Shown here: piece by piece, positions 44,615 to 52,353 of the stretch
Layout of the letters: each line of letters begins with the position of its first letter
Position numbering within the stretch: position 1 is the first letter of the stretch
Notes under the pieces: generated by a model
Databases searched by the model: none
Seen by the model: only the letters and a program-made list of their open reading frames with translations
Told to the model about the DNA's origin: nothing
NCBI RefSeq assembly: GCF_030268005.1
Contig: NZ_BRZC01000007.1
Span: 531,554-595,553 of the forward strand
Direction: 5' to 3'
Source of the DNA: Microbacterium arabinogalactanolyticum
GTDB taxonomy: Bacteria > Actinomycetota > Actinomycetes > Actinomycetales > Microbacteriaceae
Length of the DNA: 64,000 nucleotides
Translations under genes and position numbers: made by a program

Positions 44615-45292
44615 TCACTCCGACTCGACCGCCGACACGGCGTGCGGCGTGCCCACCGGCTTGGACTCCGCAGAGCCGCGCTGGCGCAGATAGATCGAGA
44701 ATGCGACCATCGTGCCGACCGCGAGGAACTCGGACTGCCAGTTCTGCAGGGTGCGGTCCCAGAAGTCGGCGGAGACCACATACTCGGCCCAGGTCGGCGC
44801 GGGCATGCCGTGCATCGCCGCCTCCTCCCCCGCGACGATCGTGCCGCCGAGCGACTGCGCCAGCCAGGAGAGGGCGAAGACCGTTCCCATCACGATCAGC
44901 AGGGAGTTGCCGTACACCGTCCGGCGCCAGCCCGATGCCCGCGCCCAGCGCGGCGCACCGTCCGGTGCGTACCGCCCGACCAGCTGATCCTCATCGCTCT
45001 CCGGCCCTTCGTCCCCCGGCTTCTTCGACTCGGGTGACCCGCGCTGCACGAGCCACACGGTCGCGCCGATGAACAGGAAGAACTGCAGGAACTCCGACTG
45101 CCAGTTCTCCGCCACGTCCACCACGAAGTCGGGCGAGAGCACGAACGCGAGGAAGTCGGCGGGCGCCCGCCCGTGCTCCGTCATCTCCTCGACCTGCCGG
45201 AAGTAGCCGGCCACCGACTGACCTGCGAGCGCCAGCAGGAACAGCAGCAGGAAGAACAGTCCCAGCGCGTTGTCGCGCAGCATCCGCCGCAT
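44615..45292 (-). CDS. DUF6766-like membrane protein
   Basis: A 225-residue membrane protein with two internal repeats, each ending in NWQSEFL...RQRGS(A/P)ESK (around residues 60-90 and 185-215). It begins MRRMLRDNALGLFFLLLFLL. I recognise this as the DUF6766 family, function unknown. A GGAGG sits 9 nt upstream of the ATG at 45292; an alternative ATG at 45298 would overlap the stop of the 47-residue gene upstream (ATGA). Either way the two genes are coupled. Confidence 0.75.
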   Translation of the reverse strand: MRRMLRDNALGLFFLLLFLLALAGQSVAGYFRQVEEMTEHGRAPADFLAFVLSPDFVVDVAENWQSEFLQFFLFIGATVWLVQRGSPESKKPGDEGPESDEDQLVGRYAPDGAPRWARASGWRRTVYGNSLLIVMGTVFALSWLAQSLGGTIVAGEEAAMHGMPAPTWAEYVVSADFWDRTLQNWQSEFLAVGTMVAFSIYLRQRGSAESKPVGTPHAVSAVESE

Positions 45293-45294
45293 GG

Positions 45295-45438
45295 TCATCG
45301 ACCTCCGATGATGATCGCGAACATGATCGCCAGACCTCCGAAGGTCACCGTCATCCACACCCAGAACACCACCGCGGGGCCGCGCCCGGCGGGCTCGCCC
45401 TTCTCCCCCACCGGTTCCACGCTGTCCACCTGACTCAT
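45295..45438 (-). CDS. 47-residue single-helix membrane protein
   Basis: The ORF encodes MSQVDSVEPVGEKGEPAGRG followed by a hydrophobic helix (PAVVFWVWMTVTFGGLAIMF) and ends IIGGR. A strong Shine-Dalgarno sequence (GAGGAGG, 5 nt spacing) precedes the ATG at 45438. Its stop overlaps or abuts the DUF6766-like start. It is probably an accessory subunit of that protein. Confidence 0.65.
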   Translation of the reverse strand: MSQVDSVEPVGEKGEPAGRGPAVVFWVWMTVTFGGLAIMFAIIIGGR

Positions 45439-45530
45439 CCGGTCCTCCTCACTGTCAAGACGAGACGACGTCCCGATGCTGGCCCGGCGACAGCCGGATG
45501 CCCAGACCCTTGACGCCGGTAGCGCGGCCT

Positions 45531-45567
45531 GTCAACCCCCTCAGCGACCCGCCGAGCACTCCGTATC
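45531..45567 (+). promoter_or_regulatory. GTCAACCCCCTC element, copy 4
   Basis: GTCAACCCCCTC at 45531-45542, then CGTATC at 45562-45567 with a 25-nt gap, upstream of the CBS gene by 60 nt. It is the best pair with copy 3 for a -35/-10 reading. Confidence 0.55.
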
Positions 45568-45601
45568 CTCGGCCTTCCGAGCACCAGGAGAGGGAGAGAT
45601 C

Positions 45602-46030
45602 ATGACGCTGACGACGGAGGTCCTGGTGAAGGACATCATGACGCCGGGGGCACGCTGCATCGGCGAGAACGACTCGCTGGAGACCGCGGCCCGCTTGATG
45701 GCCGATCTGGACATCGGCTCGCTGCCCATCTGCGGGGAGAACGGAAAGCTGAAGGGCATGCTGACCGACCGCGACATCGTCGTCAAGGCGATCGCTCACG
45801 GCCGCTCCGCCGCCGACACGCGGGCGGGCGCCCTCGCCGAGGGCACGCCTCTGCTCGTCGACGCCGAGGACGGAGTGAGCGCGGTGCTCGAGCTCATGCA
45901 GAAGCATCAGGTTCGCCGCATCCCGGTGCTCGACGATCACGTGCTGGTCGGGATGGTGGCCGAGGCCGACATCGCCCGCAGCCTCGCCCCGCAGCACACG
46001 GGCGAGACCGTCGAGCAGATCACCCGCTGA
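45602..46030 (+). CDS. CBS domain-pair protein
   Basis: A 142-residue stand-alone Bateman module: two CBS motifs, about residues 10-65 (KDIMTPGARCIGENDSLETA, GMLTDRDIVVKA) and 75-135 (DAEDGVSAVLELMQKHQVRR, GMVAEADIAR). Such proteins bind adenosine nucleotides and are often stress-induced (HrpA/Hrp1-like in mycobacteria). A GGAGAGGGAGAG Shine-Dalgarno sequence precedes the ATG. An FHA-like gene follows after 26 nt. Confidence 0.87.
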   Translation: MTLTTEVLVKDIMTPGARCIGENDSLETAARLMADLDIGSLPICGENGKLKGMLTDRDIVVKAIAHGRSAADTRAGALAEGTPLLVDAEDGVSAVLELMQKHQVRRIPVLDDHVLVGMVAEADIARSLAPQHTGETVEQITR

Positions 46031-46056
46031 GCAGTGCCGCACGGAAGGAGACAGAC

Positions 46057-46611
46057 ATGGACACCGACACCGATGCGACGGAGAACGGGTCCGGCACGCA
46101 CGCCGACACCGAGGCGATGGCGAAGGACATGAGCCGGCGTCCGGCCGACGCCACCACGACCCACGCCGCCTGGGGCTCGGGCGATCCGCATCTGCTCGTC
46201 TCCCGGGAGGATGTCAGGAACGCCTTCCCGCTGACCGCGGACGAGACGCGGATCGGCTCAGCGCCCGACTGCGAGCTCGTGCTGGACGACGCCGATCCGG
46301 TGCACGCGACCATCGTCCACGACGACCGCGACGAATACGTTCTGACCATGCACGGCGAGGGCGAGATGAACGCCTGGTCCGAGGACGACACCCGCACGGA
46401 GATCCTCCGTACGGGCGCGCGCTTCACCGTGGCCGACTGGTCGCTGGTGTTCATGCGCGAGGAGTACGCCGACCACGGCCGCCCCTGGGGCGGCCGTGAG
46501 GGCGGCGAGCTCTCCGATCAGCCGCCGCAGCCTCAGCGTCCGGACTATGCGGCCGAGCGGGCCGGCGAACAGGACGAGGACGACCGCGGCTGGGAGGTGC
46601 GCAACGGCTGA
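46057..46611 (+). CDS. FHA-like domain protein, paralogue 1
   Basis: A 184-residue protein. The centre (about residues 55-135) resembles a forkhead-associated domain: RIGSAPDCELVLDDADPVHA, TIVHDDRDEYVLTMHG, LRTGARFTVADWSLVFMR. The canonical GR and SxxH pThr-binding residues are not intact (IGS, and Pro-Val-His instead of Ser-x-x-His), so phosphopeptide binding is questionable. Flanks are acidic and disordered. It shares TTHAAWGSGDPHLL with paralogue 2 at 47040. A GGAAGGAG Shine-Dalgarno sequence precedes the start. Confidence 0.7.
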   Translation: MDTDTDATENGSGTHADTEAMAKDMSRRPADATTTHAAWGSGDPHLLVSREDVRNAFPLTADETRIGSAPDCELVLDDADPVHATIVHDDRDEYVLTMHGEGEMNAWSEDDTRTEILRTGARFTVADWSLVFMREEYADHGRPWGGREGGELSDQPPQPQRPDYAAERAGEQDEDDRGWEVRNG

Positions 46612-46622
46612 GCTCTCAGGCC

Positions 46623-46826
46623 TCAGTCGACCGCCTCGCGCTGAGTGCGGATGAAGTCCCAGTCACGGTCACTCAGCCGCTCCTCGCGCGGCATCCGGGT
46701 GCCGGTCAGGGCCTCCACCTCTTCCCGCACGAGGTCGGGGATGATCTCGCCGTCCAGGGCCTCCAGCGTGTTCTTCGCGTCCGCGGACAGCAGCGGCCAC
46801 CAGGTATGGATCTCGGGGTCGGTCAA
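46623..46826 (-). CDS. 67-residue hypothetical protein, TTG start
   Basis: The protein begins MTDPEIHTWWPLLSADAKNT and ends DRDWDFIRTQREAVD; it is charged and helical. The start is TTG at 46826, preceded by GAGAGGAG with 7-nt spacing; no ATG or GTG is available in frame with a Shine-Dalgarno sequence. A GTCAACCCCCTG element lies 60 nt upstream on the same strand. It sits between two FHA-like paralogues on the opposite strand. Confidence 0.6.
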   Translation of the reverse strand: MTDPEIHTWWPLLSADAKNTLEALDGEIIPDLVREEVEALTGTRMPREERLSDRDWDFIRTQREAVD

Positions 46827-46854
46827 TTTCGGACTCCTCTCGCGATGTGCCGAT

Positions 46855-46891
46855 GCTCGCATCTGACGTTCCCTCGGCGCAGGGGGTTGAC
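46855..46891 (-). promoter_or_regulatory. GTCAACCCCCTG element, copy 5
   Basis: On the minus strand GTCAACCCCCTG begins at 46891, pointing at the TTG-start gene. Twenty-five nt after GTCAAC the sequence reads GCGAGCAT, similar to the CGGCAT of copy 1. Confidence 0.5.
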
Positions 46892-47039
46892 AGCCCGGCA
46901 TCCGCAGATCACCGCCCGGTGGGCCGCAGACCGGCGTATCGTCGAGACAGAGGCTTACGCGACCTTCTGGCGTCAGGAGGGTCGACGAGAGCACCTTCCC
47001 GCCGGCCCGAGGAGTCATCCACGGATAGGAGGAAGGGTC

Positions 47040-47513
47040 ATGGCTGAGAAGCTGCACGGATACGCGCCGACGACGACGCACGCCGCCTGGGGTGCGGGTG
47101 ATCCGCACCTGCTGATCTCCCGCAACGACGAGGACCGCTCGGTGCTCCATCTCGGAGCCGAGACCGTGACGATCGGCTCGGATGAGGGCCGCACGCTTCG
47201 GCTGGAGGGGGCGGCGCCCCTGCACGCCACGATCGTGCACGACGACCGCGACGAGTTCGTGCTCACGATGCACGGCCCGGGGCGGATGAACGCCAGCAGC
47301 CCGGAGGGCGAGCGCGGTGAGCGGGTGGAGACGCTGCGCACCGGAGCGCAGTTCACGATCGGGGACTGGATGCTGGTGTTCAGCCGCGACGAGTACGCGG
47401 ACCACGGCCGGCCGTACGGCGGCCGCAACGGCGGTGAGGGAACCCACCAGGAGCGGCAGCCCGAGCGCCCCGACTACCCGGCGACCGGGGAGATCCCGGT
47501 TCAGCGCGATTGA
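47040..47513 (+). CDS. FHA-like domain protein, paralogue 2
   Basis: A 157-residue paralogue of the gene at 46057: TTHAAWGAGDPHLLISRNDE, HATIVHDDRDEFVLTMHGPG, LRTGAQFTIGDWMLVFSRDE. It has a shorter N terminus and a polar C-terminal tail. As in paralogue 1 the pThr-pocket residues are degenerate. A GGAGGAAGGG Shine-Dalgarno sequence precedes the ATG at 47040. The two genes flank an opposite-strand small gene, suggesting duplication followed by insertion or rearrangement. Confidence 0.7.
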   Translation: MAEKLHGYAPTTTHAAWGAGDPHLLISRNDEDRSVLHLGAETVTIGSDEGRTLRLEGAAPLHATIVHDDRDEFVLTMHGPGRMNASSPEGERGERVETLRTGAQFTIGDWMLVFSRDEYADHGRPYGGRNGGEGTHQERQPERPDYPATGEIPVQRD

Positions 47514-47532
47514 CCGCGCGTAGCGTGGAGGC

Positions 47533-48282
47533 ATGGCAGAGTTCATCGTCGTGGGCGGCACGGGACAGATCGGCGTGAAGACGGTGGCGCGTCTGCGCTC
47601 CCGAGGACGGGAGGCCGTGGCTGCATCGCCGAGCAGCGGAGTCGATCTCGTCAGCGGCGAGGGCCTGGATGCGGTGCTCGCCGGCGCCTCCGTCGTGATC
47701 GACGTCTCCAAGCCGCGCGCCGGGGATCCGGCATCCGTGCGGGAGTTCTTCACCACCGGCATCGCGAACCTGCTGCAGGCCGAGCGCGAGCACGGTATCC
47801 GCCATCATCTCTGCCTGAGCATCGTGGGATCCGATCGCCCGCACGACGTGCCGTTCTACGCCGCCAAGGTGCAGGGCGAGGCGCTGGTGCGCGAGGCGGG
47901 GATCCCCTGGACGATCGTGCACGCCACGCAGTTCTTCGAGTTCGCCCCGGCGATCGCCGCGATGGCCGAGCAGGGTGATGAGGTCGTGCTTCCGGATGCC
48001 CTGGTGCAGCCCGTCTCGGGCGCCGACGTCGCCGAGGTGCTCGTCGAACTCGCGCTCGGCACGCCCCTGGAGTCCGACATCGAGATCGCGGGTCCCGAGC
48101 GGATGCGCCTGACGGACTTCGTCTCGCGCGTGCTGCGCGCCCGCGGAGACTCGCGAGTGGTGCGGTCAGGGCCCGAGGGACGGTACTTCGGCGGCGGCCT
48201 GGAGCACGACACCCTGCTGCCGGGAACGGATGCCCGTATCCTGCCGACCCGGTTCCAGGAGTGGCTGATAGCCTCGGCCTGA
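47533..48282 (+). CDS. NmrA-like/atypical SDR NAD(P)-binding protein
   Basis: A 249-residue Rossmann protein with the cofactor loop IVVGGTGQIGVKTVARL and the downstream LSIVGSDRPHDVPFYAAKVQ and TIVHATQFFEF segments of the NmrA/NAD(P)H-binding family. It has the AAK of an atypical SDR but no classical YxxxK. TAGCGT ends 6 nt before the ATG, and the same 6 nt (GGAGGC) would serve as a weak Shine-Dalgarno sequence. Function: NAD(P)-dependent reductase or redox sensor. Confidence 0.83.
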   Translation: MAEFIVVGGTGQIGVKTVARLRSRGREAVAASPSSGVDLVSGEGLDAVLAGASVVIDVSKPRAGDPASVREFFTTGIANLLQAEREHGIRHHLCLSIVGSDRPHDVPFYAAKVQGEALVREAGIPWTIVHATQFFEFAPAIAAMAEQGDEVVLPDALVQPVSGADVAEVLVELALGTPLESDIEIAGPERMRLTDFVSRVLRARGDSRVVRSGPEGRYFGGGLEHDTLLPGTDARILPTRFQEWLIASA

Positions 48283-48298
48283 GGGAAGGGGGACGGCC

Positions 48299-48574
48299 AT
48301 GATCCAGACGCTGCTGCAGCTGCTGCTGACCGCGCTGCGCGTGGTGCCCCTTCCGGCCGGGACCTCGGCGGGCGGGATGCTGGGCATCGCCGCGGTGCTC
48401 ATCGCGGTCGCCGTGCTCGCGATCGCCCTGGCGCTGGTCCGGCCGATCTTCGGCATCCATTCCGTGCCGCATCCAAGACGCGCCATCGACGTGTCCGCCC
48501 TGCTCGCGCAGAGCGATCCGGATGCGGCGGGGCATCCGCGTCCGCGAGCCCCGGGAGCCGCGTTCGCCGCGTGA
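48299..48574 (+). CDS. DUF6412-like small membrane protein
   Basis: A 91-residue protein with two hydrophobic stretches (MIQTLLQLLLTALRVVPLP and GMLGIAAVLIAVAVLAIALA) and a polar, proline-rich end. Its position directly before a yidC-type gene is that of the DUF6412 family as I remember it. A GAAGGGGGA Shine-Dalgarno sequence precedes the ATG. It is probably cotranscribed with the insertase gene. Confidence 0.7.
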   Translation: MIQTLLQLLLTALRVVPLPAGTSAGGMLGIAAVLIAVAVLAIALALVRPIFGIHSVPHPRRAIDVSALLAQSDPDAAGHPRPRAPGAAFAA

Positions 48575-48649
48575 CCCCGCCGACGCCCTGAGCGTCCGCA
48601 GCGGGAGACCGCGGCATCCGCCGACCTCCCGCGACCACGAACGGACACC

Positions 48650-49387
48650 ATGGACATCTTCGCCTTCCCGCCTCTCGCCCTCCTCCTGGACGGCGCCTAC
48701 ACCGCACTGCTCTCCCTCTCGCACCTGCTCGAACCGTTCGCCGGCGCCGCGGCGGCCGCACTCGCCGTCGTTCTCGTGACGCTGCTCGTGCGCACCTGCC
48801 TCATCCCCGTCGGCGTCTCGCAGGCGAAGGCCGAGCAGATGCGCGCCCGCCTCGCCCCCAGGATGCGGGAGCTGCAGCAGAAGCACGGCAAGGACCGCGA
48901 GAGGCTGCAGCGCGAGACCATGGCGCTGTACCGCGATGAGAAGGCCTCGCCGTTCGCCGGATGCCTGCCGCTGCTCGTGCAGGCCGCTGTCGTCGGCATC
49001 CTGTACACCCTGTTCCTGCGTCCCGAGATCGCCGGGCACGCGAACGCGCTGCTGAGCCACGACCTGTTCGGCGCCCCGCTCGGCACCTCGCTGCTCGGGG
49101 CGATCGGCACCGGCATCGACGCGGCCACCGTGATCGTGTGGGCGGTGGCGCTGCTGATCATCGTGGTCATCGCCGACATCACCCGACGGGTGTTCCCCGC
49201 GCAGGTGCCGGATGAGGGGCCGCTGGCGGTGCCGGGCATGGAGAGCACGATGAACGCCCTGCACTACCTGACCGCGGTGTTCGCCGTGTTCGTGCCGCTC
49301 GCCGCCGCGCTCTACCTGGTGGTGACGGTCACCTGGACGCTGGTGCAGCGCGCGCTGCTGCGCCGCAGGTACCCGCTGCCGGCGTGA
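48650..49387 (+). CDS. YidC/Oxa1 family membrane protein insertase
   Basis: A 245-residue insertase with the 60KD_IMP core: five hydrophobic helices, a cytoplasmic coiled hairpin (SQAKAEQMRARLAPRMRELQ and QQKHGKDRERLQRE) and GCLPLLVQAAVVGILY. The conserved hydrophilic-groove Arg is in VTLLVRTCLIPV. It is short compared with the main YidC, so it is probably a second paralogue rather than the housekeeping copy next to rnpA/rpmH. It is preceded by the DUF6412-like gene. Confidence 0.87.
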   Translation: MDIFAFPPLALLLDGAYTALLSLSHLLEPFAGAAAAALAVVLVTLLVRTCLIPVGVSQAKAEQMRARLAPRMRELQQKHGKDRERLQRETMALYRDEKASPFAGCLPLLVQAAVVGILYTLFLRPEIAGHANALLSHDLFGAPLGTSLLGAIGTGIDAATVIVWAVALLIIVVIADITRRVFPAQVPDEGPLAVPGMESTMNALHYLTAVFAVFVPLAAALYLVVTVTWTLVQRALLRRRYPLPA

Positions 49388-49403
49388 GGCGGGTCGGCGC
49401 GAC

Positions 49404-50537
49404 TCAGCGGGCGGCGACGGCGATGCGCAGCGGCGCGTCGGGGGCGGATGCCGCGGCGAGCGCGCGGTCGAGCTCGGAGAGCGGGTGCACGGCGCTGACC
49501 ACGTCCGCGAACGGGTGCACGCGACCGGGACCGGCGAGGAACGAGACCGCGTCGGACAGGTCCCGCCCGGTGTAGTTGTGCACGCCGGTCACCGTGACCA
49601 GCCGGCGCACGACGGACTCGGCGTCGAGCGGAACGGGATCGGCGGGGAACACCGAACCCACGAGCACCGCGGTCCCGCCCACCGCGACGCCCTCGATGGC
49701 GTCGGTGACGGCATGGCCGGATGCCTCGATCACGATGTCCGGCTCGCGATCCCCGGCATCCGCCACCGCGCCGAAGCGGGCGGCCAGTGCCCTCCGTGCG
49801 GGGTTGGGGTCGCGCACCTCCACGACCGCGCCCGCCGAGGCGGCGATCGCCGCCGCCGTCAGACCGACCAGGCCCGCACCGTGCACGCGCACGCGGATCC
49901 CGTCCAGGTCGCGGCCCGCGGCACCGCTGCGCACCGCCGCGATCGCGGTGGCGGTCGCGCAGGACGCAGGAGCCAGCACGGCGGCCGGCAGCGTCTCGGG
50001 CACCCGCACGATCACGGTGCCCTCCCGCAGCTGCGCGTGACTGGCGAAGCCGCCGGTGAGCTCGCGGTGCGGAGCGATCCGCTCGTGGCCGTACTTGCCC
50101 AGCTCGCGGCACTTCTGAGTGAGGCCCGCGCGGCATCGGTCGCACCGCCCGCACGACACGATCACCGACCACACGACGCGGTCGCCGATCTGCAGGGGCG
50201 TGCCGTCGGCGGCATCCGCTCCCCCGGCACCGATCGCCATCACCCGTCCGACGCTCTCGTGGCCCAGCACGACCGGCACCGGAGCAGGACGGCGGCCCTG
50301 CACCGTGTGCACGTCCGACCCGCACACGGTGGACAGCTCGATCGCGACGAGCACGTCGTGCGCGGCGAGCGCGACACCGGGAACGGCGATCTCCTCATGC
50401 GGATGCCCCGGCCCGAGGAACGCCATCGCGACCGCGCACGGGCGCAGCACGACGTCCGTCCGCGGCTCCGCATCCCGCTCGGCGAGCGGCCTGCGGGGCA
50501 GCGCCGGTGCTGCCTCCAGGGTGACGTCCACGGTCAC
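49404..50537 (-). CDS. Zinc-dependent alcohol dehydrogenase, HpnZ-like
   Basis: A 377-residue medium-chain dehydrogenase. Catalytic-zinc ligand Cys is in STVCGSDVH, His/Glu are in LGHESVGRV, and a structural zinc Cys group is in VSCGRCDRCRAGLTQKC. A Rossmann VHGAGLVGLTAAAIA loop binds the cofactor. It resembles the family proposed as phosphonate-catabolism-associated alcohol dehydrogenase (HpnZ). It is the last gene of the phn operon; its ATG overlaps the HAD stop (ATGA). It would oxidise or reduce a phosphonate-derived alcohol or aldehyde. Confidence 0.82.
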   Translation of the reverse strand: MTVDVTLEAAPALPRRPLAERDAEPRTDVVLRPCAVAMAFLGPGHPHEEIAVPGVALAAHDVLVAIELSTVCGSDVHTVQGRRPAPVPVVLGHESVGRVMAIGAGGADAADGTPLQIGDRVVWSVIVSCGRCDRCRAGLTQKCRELGKYGHERIAPHRELTGGFASHAQLREGTVIVRVPETLPAAVLAPASCATATAIAAVRSGAAGRDLDGIRVRVHGAGLVGLTAAAIAASAGAVVEVRDPNPARRALAARFGAVADAGDREPDIVIEASGHAVTDAIEGVAVGGTAVLVGSVFPADPVPLDAESVVRRLVTVTGVHNYTGRDLSDAVSFLAGPGRVHPFADVVSAVHPLSELDRALAAASAPDAPLRIAVAAR

Positions 50538-51238
50538 GCAGAGGGGATCAGGGCGAGGAGGCCTCGCTCGGCGAGCGCGTCACGCAGGTCGACCACGCTG
50601 GAGAGCACGGCATCCGCTCCCGCCCCGCTGAGGGTCGCGCGGTCGTGCGCGCCGCTCAGCACGCCGGCGACGAAGCCGGCACCCGCGCGGCGGCCCGACT
50701 GCACGTCGCTCGCGGTGTCGCCCGCGACCGCGACGGCCTGCACGGAGGACGCACCCGTGCGCAGCAGCGCGGTGAGCACGAGGTCGGGGTGCGGGCGGCC
50801 ACGGCCGGCGTCCACCGGAGACAGCGCCACGTCGACCAGGTCGCGCCAGCCGAGCGCATCGATCAGCGCGTCGCGGGTGACCGGGGCGAAGCCCGTCGTC
50901 AGCGCCACCTTCAGGCCCGCATCGCGCAGCTGCTCGATGGTCTCGCGAGCGCCGGGGATCTCCTCGGCGCCCTGCTCGGCGATCAGTTCGTCATAGGCGG
51001 CCTCGAACGCAGCCGTCGCCCGCTCTGCCGCGGGGCGGTCGCCGTCGGCGAGGTGCAGGAACACCTCGATCTTGGACTGGCCCATGGTGTCGCGCACGTG
51101 CTGCAGCGCGTCCTCCCACGGCATCCGGTCCGCCACGCCCGTGCGCTCCGCCGCGCGCTGGAACGCCTGCTCCACCACGCCGTCGTCGCGGACGGTGGTG
51201 CCTGCCATGTCGAAGACGACGAGTTCGATTGCGGTCAT
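50534..51238 (-). CDS. PhnX-like HAD phosphohydrolase
   Basis: A 234-residue HAD hydrolase. The nucleophile motif is FDMAGTTV (Asp10), like the DxAGTTxD of phosphonoacetaldehyde hydrolase. In the cap domain MGQSKIEVF aligns by position with the M-P-L-L-K-I-D stretch that carries the Schiff-base lysine of PhnX, so Lys is retained. Motif II is LTTGFAPVTR, and the loop GRGRPHPDLV and AGDTASDVQSG complete the site. C-P bond hydrolysis of an aldehyde-type phosphonate is inferred. A GGAGG Shine-Dalgarno sequence precedes the start. Confidence 0.8.
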   Translation of the reverse strand: MTAIELVVFDMAGTTVRDDGVVEQAFQRAAERTGVADRMPWEDALQHVRDTMGQSKIEVFLHLADGDRPAAERATAAFEAAYDELIAEQGAEEIPGARETIEQLRDAGLKVALTTGFAPVTRDALIDALGWRDLVDVALSPVDAGRGRPHPDLVLTALLRTGASSVQAVAVAGDTASDVQSGRRAGAGFVAGVLSGAHDRATLSGAGADAVLSSVVDLRDALAERGLLALIPSA

Positions 51239-52353
51239 GCGAGTGCCTCCTGGAAGTGGGCGGAAAGGGCGGACTCGGCAAGGCCCAGTCCGCAGGTCAT
51301 GCCGATGCCGGTGGTGGCGGCGAGCGCCAGGACACCGTCGGCGGGGCGTTCGTCGAGGAACTCCTCCGGCCCCGAGGCGTAGACGCCCTGCCAGCGCTCC
51401 AGCACCCGGAAGCGGTCGGCCTGGAACAGCTCGCATGCCTCGTCGAGGAATGCCTCGAAGGCCCCTTCTGGCTGGAACGGTCCGGGCTGCACGGCCTTCG
51501 CGTGCGAGTCGCCGAGGATCAGCGACCCGTCCGGCAGCTGCGTGTACATCTGGTTCAGGTCGAGCGCGGCGAGCTCGGGACGCTCGGCGTGCAGCCGGGC
51601 GCGAAGGGCCGCGGTCTCGGGCACCTCCGCGAAGCGCCCGTAGCGCACCAACGACCAGCCGGTGAGCAGCGGTGCGGTCAGCGGGGCGGGCAGGTCGGCG
51701 ACCACGCGCATCATGTCCAGTGCGCAGCGCTGGATGCCGATGCGCTCGGCAGCTTCCGGCAGCAGCTGGTCGATGTCGTGATTCACCGCAACGACGACAG
51801 TGCCGGCCCCGATCGAACCGCGGGTGGTGTCGACCCGGCCGGTCGCGACGCCGGTGGCGGCGGTGCGGAAGCGGAACTCGACGCCCAGGGATGCCAGGCG
51901 CCGCACGATCGCCGTCGCGGCCTCGCGCGGGTTCACCTGCAGATCGGGCTCGATCAGTGCGCCACCGAGCACGCCCTCGGGCCGCACCGGGGCCAGGGCG
52001 AGCAGGTGCGCGGTCTCCAGCATCCGGATGCCGCCGTCGGACGCCGCCGACTCCAGCACGGCGAGCTCGTCGGCGTGCCGGGCGGCGATCAGGGTGCCGG
52101 ACTCGCGCAGCCAGAAGCCGGCCTCCCGCGACAGTTGCAGCCACAGCTCCCGTGCCGTGTCGGCGTGACGCCGGGCGACGCCGGTCTGCGCCCCGATGCA
52201 CAGGTGACCGAAGTTGCGGATGCTGGCCCCGACCGGGGCATCCGTCCGGTCCACGACGATCACGCTCAGGCCGCGGCGGACCGCCGCATACGCGGCGCCC
52301 AGCCCGACGATGCCCGAGCCGATCACGACGACGTCGGCGCTGCCCGCGCTCAT
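51235..52353 (-). CDS. FAD-dependent oxidase, HpnW-like
   Basis: A 372-residue D-amino-acid-oxidase/glycine-oxidase fold protein. The dinucleotide loop VVVIGSGIVGLGAAYAAV is at residues 8-25, and ATTGIGMTCGLGLAE is the C-terminal FAD site. It matches the group proposed as HpnW, an oxidase found beside phosphonate ABC transporters. It may oxidise an aminophosphonate to the aldehyde used by the HAD enzyme. Its start and stop overlap both neighbours (ATGA at each end). Confidence 0.8.
   Translation of the reverse strand: MSAGSADVVVIGSGIVGLGAAYAAVRRGLSVIVVDRTDAPVGASIRNFGHLCIGAQTGVARRHADTARELWLQLSREAGFWLRESGTLIAARHADELAVLESAASDGGIRMLETAHLLALAPVRPEGVLGGALIEPDLQVNPREAATAIVRRLASLGVEFRFRTAATGVATGRVDTTRGSIGAGTVVVAVNHDIDQLLPEAAERIGIQRCALDMMRVVADLPAPLTAPLLTGWSLVRYGRFAEVPETAALRARLHAERPELAALDLNQMYTQLPDGSLILGDSHAKAVQPGPFQPEGAFEAFLDEACELFQADRFRVLERWQGVYASGPEEFLDERPADGVLALAATTGIGMTCGLGLAESALSAHFQEALA

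Noticed and set aside
49312..50325. Minus-strand 337-codon frame beside the dehydrogenase
   Set aside because: It is an Arg-rich shadow of the HpnZ-like gene.
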